From the NCBI GenBank assembly GCA_031285605.1, contig JAITVW010000221.1, positions 1 through 8,303 on the forward strand: 8,303 bases of DNA. Direction: 5' to 3'. Position 1 is the first letter of the stretch. Each line of letters starts with the position of its first letter. This document shows, one piece after another, positions 5,961 to 8,303 of the stretch. Source of the DNA: Fusobacteriales bacterium (GTDB lineage Bacteria > Fusobacteriota > Fusobacteriia > Fusobacteriales > Leptotrichiaceae). A model generated the notes under the pieces. It had not been told where the DNA came from. It did no database searches and saw only the letters and a program-made list of their open reading frames with translations. The translations under genes were made by a program, and so were the position numbers.

Positions 5961-5984
5961 TTTACGGTATTATAGTACCGGAAA
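5961..5984. repeat. Hairpin upstream of the ssrA promoter
   Basis: CGGTA (5965-5969) pairs with TACCG (5976-5980) around six bases, extended by TTT/AAA outside one mismatch. It lies between the divergent GntR remnant and ssrA. It could be a terminator for an upstream transcript or an operator; no gene on either side needs it. Confidence 0.35.
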
Positions 5985-6017
5985 TATAAAGTTTTTCGGT
6001 AAAAAGTAAAAAAAATA

Positions 6018-6046
6018 ATGAAAAAAATAAGAAAATGTAGTATAAT
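6018..6046 (+). promoter_or_regulatory. ssrA promoter
   Basis: Consensus -10 TATAAT (6041-6046) lies 17 bp from ATGAAA (6018-6023, four of six matches to TTGACA). The start would fall around 6053, just ahead of the mature tmRNA 5' end, which leaves a few bases for RNase P removal. Confidence 0.6.
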
Positions 6047-6057
6047 GTATGTTACTT

Positions 6058-6397
6058 GGGAGTGTCAAGGTTTCGACAGGGTAAAAAGGTTACTGTCAGC
6101 AGGTAAGCGGGAGCTTTAAAATCCAACCAAACAATAATCGGAAACGATAATTACGCATTAGCTGCCTAATAAGGCGGCTCACCCTGACTAGAGATGCTGT
6201 TGCTCTTATCAGCGGTGTCATTTTTAACAGCTTACTCTTTCCGATGTCTATAACGGAAGAGGAAATTTTATAGACTCGCTTTGTGACTTTTGTTTGTTTA
6301 ATATCACACTGTTAAAAATGATAAACAGACTAAACCTGTAGAAGACGGTAGTCGGCTTTTACTTTGGACGCGGGTTCAATTCCCGCCACTTCCACCA
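6058..6397 (+). ncRNA. ssrA: tmRNA (transfer-messenger RNA)
   Basis: tmRNA enters stalled ribosomes with SmpB, adds alanine and then templates a degradation tag. The acceptor stem pairs GGGAGTG (6058-6064) with CACTTCC (6387-6393), including one G-U pair, followed by discriminator A and an encoded CCA (6395-6397). The D-loop-like TTCGACAGG lies at 6072-6080. The T-arm is GCGGG (6370-6374), loop TTCAATT, CCCGC (6382-6386). The tag frame runs GGA AAC GAT AAT TAC GCA TTA GCT GCC (6140-6166), giving GNDNYALAA after the tRNA-borne alanine, then TAA TAA. The resume codon GGA is placed by aligning the preceding TAATC with the TAGTC before the E. coli resume codon. The end of the tag sits in a hairpin, GCTGCC (6161-6166) with GGCGGC (6173-6178). 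Length 340 nt is normal for one-piece tmRNA. No terminator is visible downstream. Confidence 0.97.
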
Positions 6398-6410
6398 ACC
6401 TTATCACGGT
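6376..6410. other. Candidate attachment junction at the 3' end of ssrA
   Basis: The tmRNA T-arm and CCA end meet DNA of different character here: the coding sequence beyond is more AT-rich, the next genes are accessory, and a recombinase-like remnant abuts the site. The 3' ends of tmRNA and tRNA genes are common integration targets because insertion can leave the RNA intact, as seen here. The second att copy would lie outside the window, and none is present within it. Confidence 0.4.
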
Positions 6411-6653
6411 CCGCAAGTCCAAAAAATTTTAGTTTAATATTAATGTTTTCTTTATGAATAATAATTTCTTCAACGAATGTTTGAAGAATTTGTTTTTTTA
6501 TAGATATGTTTTTATTTTCTAAACCATCAACCAACTTTTTTATGTAGACTTTGATTTTACTGATGTCTATATTGTTTCCTCGCCTTAAATTTTCTTGTTC
6601 TCATCTTTTATCATTTCACTAAATAGTTTACATCCATAATAATTTTTTTTATA
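6376..6653 (-). pseudogene. C-terminal remnant of a large serine recombinase (probable)
   Basis: No intact frame exists, but the minus strand carries about 90 residues of coherent coding in two frames. The first part reads YYGCKLFSEMIKDENKK (6641 to about 6591). A one-base shift near 6587-6594 then leads to LRRGNNIDISKIKVYIKKLV and, further on, KKQILQTFVEEIIIHKE and INIKLKF. The pattern of a coiled helix, K-K-x-I-L-x-x-(F/L)-V-x-x-I-x-(I/V), then an alternating strand ending in LKF, resembles the C-termini of large serine recombinases, the integrases of many Firmicutes and Fusobacteria elements. Everything upstream, including the catalytic serine domain, is missing, and a TAA precedes the first part. 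The last residues (GGSGGN) and the stop (6378-6376) are antisense to the 3' end of ssrA. Family assignment is by eye only. Confidence 0.5.
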
Positions 6654-6806
6654 TTATAAGTTATCCCTTATTGTTTATTTGTAAGCAGAGTATAGTAGTT
6701 AAATTTCAATTAACCTAATTAAATTTTTAAAAATACATATTATTTCTAAATAATAAATCTTAAAAACTCTAACTAAATCAGTTTTATTTTTTTATTATTT
6801 GTGTGA
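6654..6806. other. AT-rich spacer, no gene seen
   Basis: Low-complexity A+T with small inverted phrases such as AATTA/TAATT near 6708-6720. No frame of useful length or recognisable RNA is seen. It separates the recombinase remnant from the promoter of the next gene. Confidence 0.6.
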
Positions 6807-6831
6807 TATAATGAGAAAAAACTAAAAGGAG
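6807..6831 (+). promoter_or_regulatory. -10 box and ribosome site of the pRiA4b-type gene
   Basis: An extended -10 (TGA then TATAAT, 6807-6812) lacks a good -35 box. AGGAG (6827-6831) is 7 nt before the ATG at 6839, so any leader is about 20 nt. Confidence 0.55.
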
Positions 6832-6838
6832 TTAATAT

Positions 6839-7465
6839 ATGAGAGCTTATAAATTAAGAGTTACACTTTTAGATACACATATACCGGTTTGGCGGGAAAT
6901 AGTTGTGCCTGTAGATATAACATTTGATGAGTTACATGTAATATTGCAATATATAATGGGATGGTATAATTGTCATTTGTATGAGTTTAAAATAGGAGAT
7001 ATAGAAGTGACTGTGGATGAAGAAGCTTTGGATGAAATTAGATATTTTAAAACTATTGAAGGGATGAAAAAATTGGCAGAATTAAGAAAAAGCAGATTTT
7101 TTGTTGATAGAACCAAAACTTTGAAAGAAGTTAATGAGTTTATCGAAGAATATTTTGATAATAATAAAATAATAGATTACACTTATGACTTTGGAGATGA
7201 CTGGAAGCATGAAATAAATGTTTTAGAAAAAATAGAGAATTATCCGCATAAGTACCCACAAGTATTAAAATTTAAAGGGAATTGTCCGCCGGAAGATTGT
7301 GGAGGAATAAGAGGGTATGAAGAATTTCTGAAAATAATTAATAATAAATCTCATGCTGACTATGAAGAAAATATATTATGGGCTGAGGGGCAAGGTTATG
7401 AAAATTATGATATAGATGAGATTAATATGGCTTTGGAAGAAGTATTTGAGGGAATTGAAGGATGA
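6839..7465 (+). CDS. Plasmid pRiA4b ORF-3 family protein
   Basis: A 208-residue soluble acidic protein of the PRiA4_ORF3 family (PF07929), named after a plasmid gene and found widely on mobile or accessory DNA; the biochemical role is not known to me. The start MRAYKLRVTLLDTHIPVWREIVVP (1-24) is the family opening (L-x-x-x-x-P-x-x-W-R). It is followed by TFDELHVILQYIMGW (28-42) and H46-x-x-E-F. The signature block is YDFGDDWKHEI (116-126) and CPPEDCGG (149-156) followed by GYEEFL (159-164). Cys149, Cys154 and nearby His and Asp residues could bind metal, but that is a guess. Low G+C (about 25% in a sampled 60-nt stretch) contrasts with the genes left of ssrA and supports acquisition. It precedes an ATPase gene in the same direction by 105 nt with no terminator between. 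Confidence 0.88.
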   Translation: MRAYKLRVTLLDTHIPVWREIVVPVDITFDELHVILQYIMGWYNCHLYEFKIGDIEVTVDEEALDEIRYFKTIEGMKKLAELRKSRFFVDRTKTLKEVNEFIEEYFDNNKIIDYTYDFGDDWKHEINVLEKIENYPHKYPQVLKFKGNCPPEDCGGIRGYEEFLKIINNKSHADYEENILWAEGQGYENYDIDEINMALEEVFEGIEG

Positions 7466-7570
7466 GAAAAAGTATAATCTCATAAATATAAAGAAAGGAA
7501 ATTGTTAAAAAAATATAATTTTAAAAAAATTTAGGTAAGTCGTTTCATAAAAAATAAAGAGGGTGATGAT
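7466..7570 (+). other. Short spacer before the ATPase gene
   Basis: A 105-nt AT-rich gap with TATAAT at 7473-7478 and 7514-7519 but no acceptable -35 box for either, and no terminator. It is compatible with read-through from the gene upstream. Confidence 0.5.
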
Positions 7571-8303
7571 GTGTATTTAAAAAAGATAGTTCTTGAAAAT
7601 TTCAGAAAGTTTCAAAATGAAGACAATGTAGTCAAATTTATTGAAGCCGAAAATTATATGAAGGATAAAGAAAAGGAAACAATAAATATAGCACCTAAAA
7701 CAACAATTATAGTTGGAAAAAATAATACTGGAAAATCGACAATTATAGAAGCTTTGAGAAAGTTGATTAAAGAACCAAATTTTAAATTTAGTGATTTTAA
7801 TTTTGGATATTTAAAAAAGATACTAGATTCATATGTAGGAAAGGATTTTAAAGAAGAAGAAATAGAATTACCATATTTAAAGTTTATAATAACTATTGGT
7901 GTAAGTAATAGCAATGAGGATTTATTAACTAATATAGTATCATTTATGTCAATAGATGATGTAGATAAATCAGAAGTTGATATAATTATTAAATGGGAAG
8001 TTGAAGATAAAGATATATTTGTTAAAGATTTAGAAGACATTCTTCAAGAAGAACCAGAAAATAGAAAATTCGAAAAATTTATAAAATTAATTGAAAAACC
8101 TTACTTTAAAATTTTTTATTACAATTCAAATGACGTGAAAATAAAAGAATTTCCATTAAAAAATTTAATGGAATTAACAGTTATAAAAGCAAATAATGTG
8201 AACAGTAATAAGTGCTTATCAGAAGCATTTGGAAAAATTATTGATTATAGATATAAAGCCATAGAAAAAAATGGAGAAATAAAACCAAATATTATTGATG
8301 CTG
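7571..8303 (+). CDS. OLD-like AAA ATPase/nuclease, N-terminal part
   Basis: The first 244 residues of a protein that continues beyond the window; the frame is open to the last base. It begins MYLKKIVLENFRKFQ, the typical opening strand of SMC/OLD-type ABC-like ATPases. Walker A follows as GKNNTGKST (49-57), the GxNNxGKS variant common in OLD-family endonucleases and related anti-phage ATPases. After it come a helix and a long charged, mostly alpha/beta stretch. The Walker B, signature motif and any C-terminal Toprim nuclease domain would lie downstream, so OLD nuclease, Gabija-like GajA and other AAA family members cannot be told apart. The GTG at 7571 is the likely start: it is preceded by GAGGGTG (7559-7565), and nearby ATGs are out of frame. 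G+C is about 22-25% in sampled lines. Likely co-transcribed with the pRiA4b-type gene. Confidence 0.85.
   Translation, partial: MYLKKIVLENFRKFQNEDNVVKFIEAENYMKDKEKETINIAPKTTIIVGKNNTGKSTIIEALRKLIKEPNFKFSDFNFGYLKKILDSYVGKDFKEEEIELPYLKFIITIGVSNSNEDLLTNIVSFMSIDDVDKSEVDIIIKWEVEDKDIFVKDLEDILQEEPENRKFEKFIKLIEKPYFKIFYYNSNDVKIKEFPLKNLMELTVIKANNVNSNKCLSEAFGKIIDYRYKAIEKNGEIKPNIIDA

Noticed and set aside
6398..6440. Intrinsic terminator for ssrA
   Set aside because: GGTCC and AGTCC near 6408-6420 are not complementary, and no stem precedes the short A/T run.
7502..7534. TTG-started 10-codon leader peptide before the ATPase
   Set aside because: The ribosome-site-like AAAGG is only about 3-4 nt from the TTG, and the peptide is what A/T-rich DNA gives by chance.
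7654..8040. Minus-strand 128-codon frame
   Set aside because: It is antisense to the OLD-like ATPase, whose Walker A motif and unbroken frame are clear; the Ser/Ile-rich product is typical of a shadow.
1..8303. CRISPR array, tRNA cluster or insertion sequence
   Set aside because: No regularly spaced repeats, no cloverleaf besides tmRNA, and no transposase or terminal inverted repeats were seen.

Overview
The window looks like chromosomal DNA from a low-GC anaerobe, most likely a member of the Fusobacteriota (Leptotrichia/Sebaldella type). That placement is an inference. It rests on AT-rich codon use, the fused NfnA-NfnB flavoprotein, strong AGGAGG ribosome sites and near-consensus sigma-70-type promoters. 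No 16S or other decisive marker is present.

Layout, left to right. Positions 1-809 (+) hold the 3' part of an aldo/keto reductase. It converges on a two-gene minus-strand operon, an SRPBCC-fold protein followed by a MarR regulator (957-1839), and a 16-bp bidirectional hairpin separates the two. The operon promoter (TTGACT-17-TATAAT) carries a perfect 34-bp palindrome that starts exactly on the -10 box, a convincing MarR operator. A 390-bp spacer with repeats and possible decayed coding sequence leads to a strong promoter and a CDGSH/Fer4_19/CDGSH iron-sulfur protein (2232-2879, +). Next comes the large minus-strand gene for an Nfn-type flavoprotein (2998-5283), with its own terminator, a near-perfect promoter and a leader of about 150 nt. 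Upstream of it lies a broken GntR-type regulator (5649-5849, -) with its own promoter and terminator.

The tmRNA gene ssrA occupies 6058-6397 (+); its tag reads GNDNYALAA. Immediately after the tmRNA CCA end the DNA changes character. Sampled coding stretches drop from roughly 40% to about 25% G+C, no ssrA terminator is visible, and the antisense strand holds a frameshifted tail that resembles the C-terminus of a large serine recombinase and runs into the tmRNA T-arm. The genes beyond are accessory in type: a pRiA4b ORF-3 family protein (6839-7465) and the start of an OLD-like AAA ATPase (7571 to the window end). I read this as the edge of an integrated element or island that uses the 3' end of ssrA, possibly carrying an anti-phage gene.

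The left part looks like redox and stress-related metabolism: NAD(P)H-dependent reductase, Fe-S proteins, NADH/NADPH/ferredoxin coupling and a ligand-responsive MarR unit. The right part looks like a mobile or defence region. The functional links among the left-hand genes come only from proximity.
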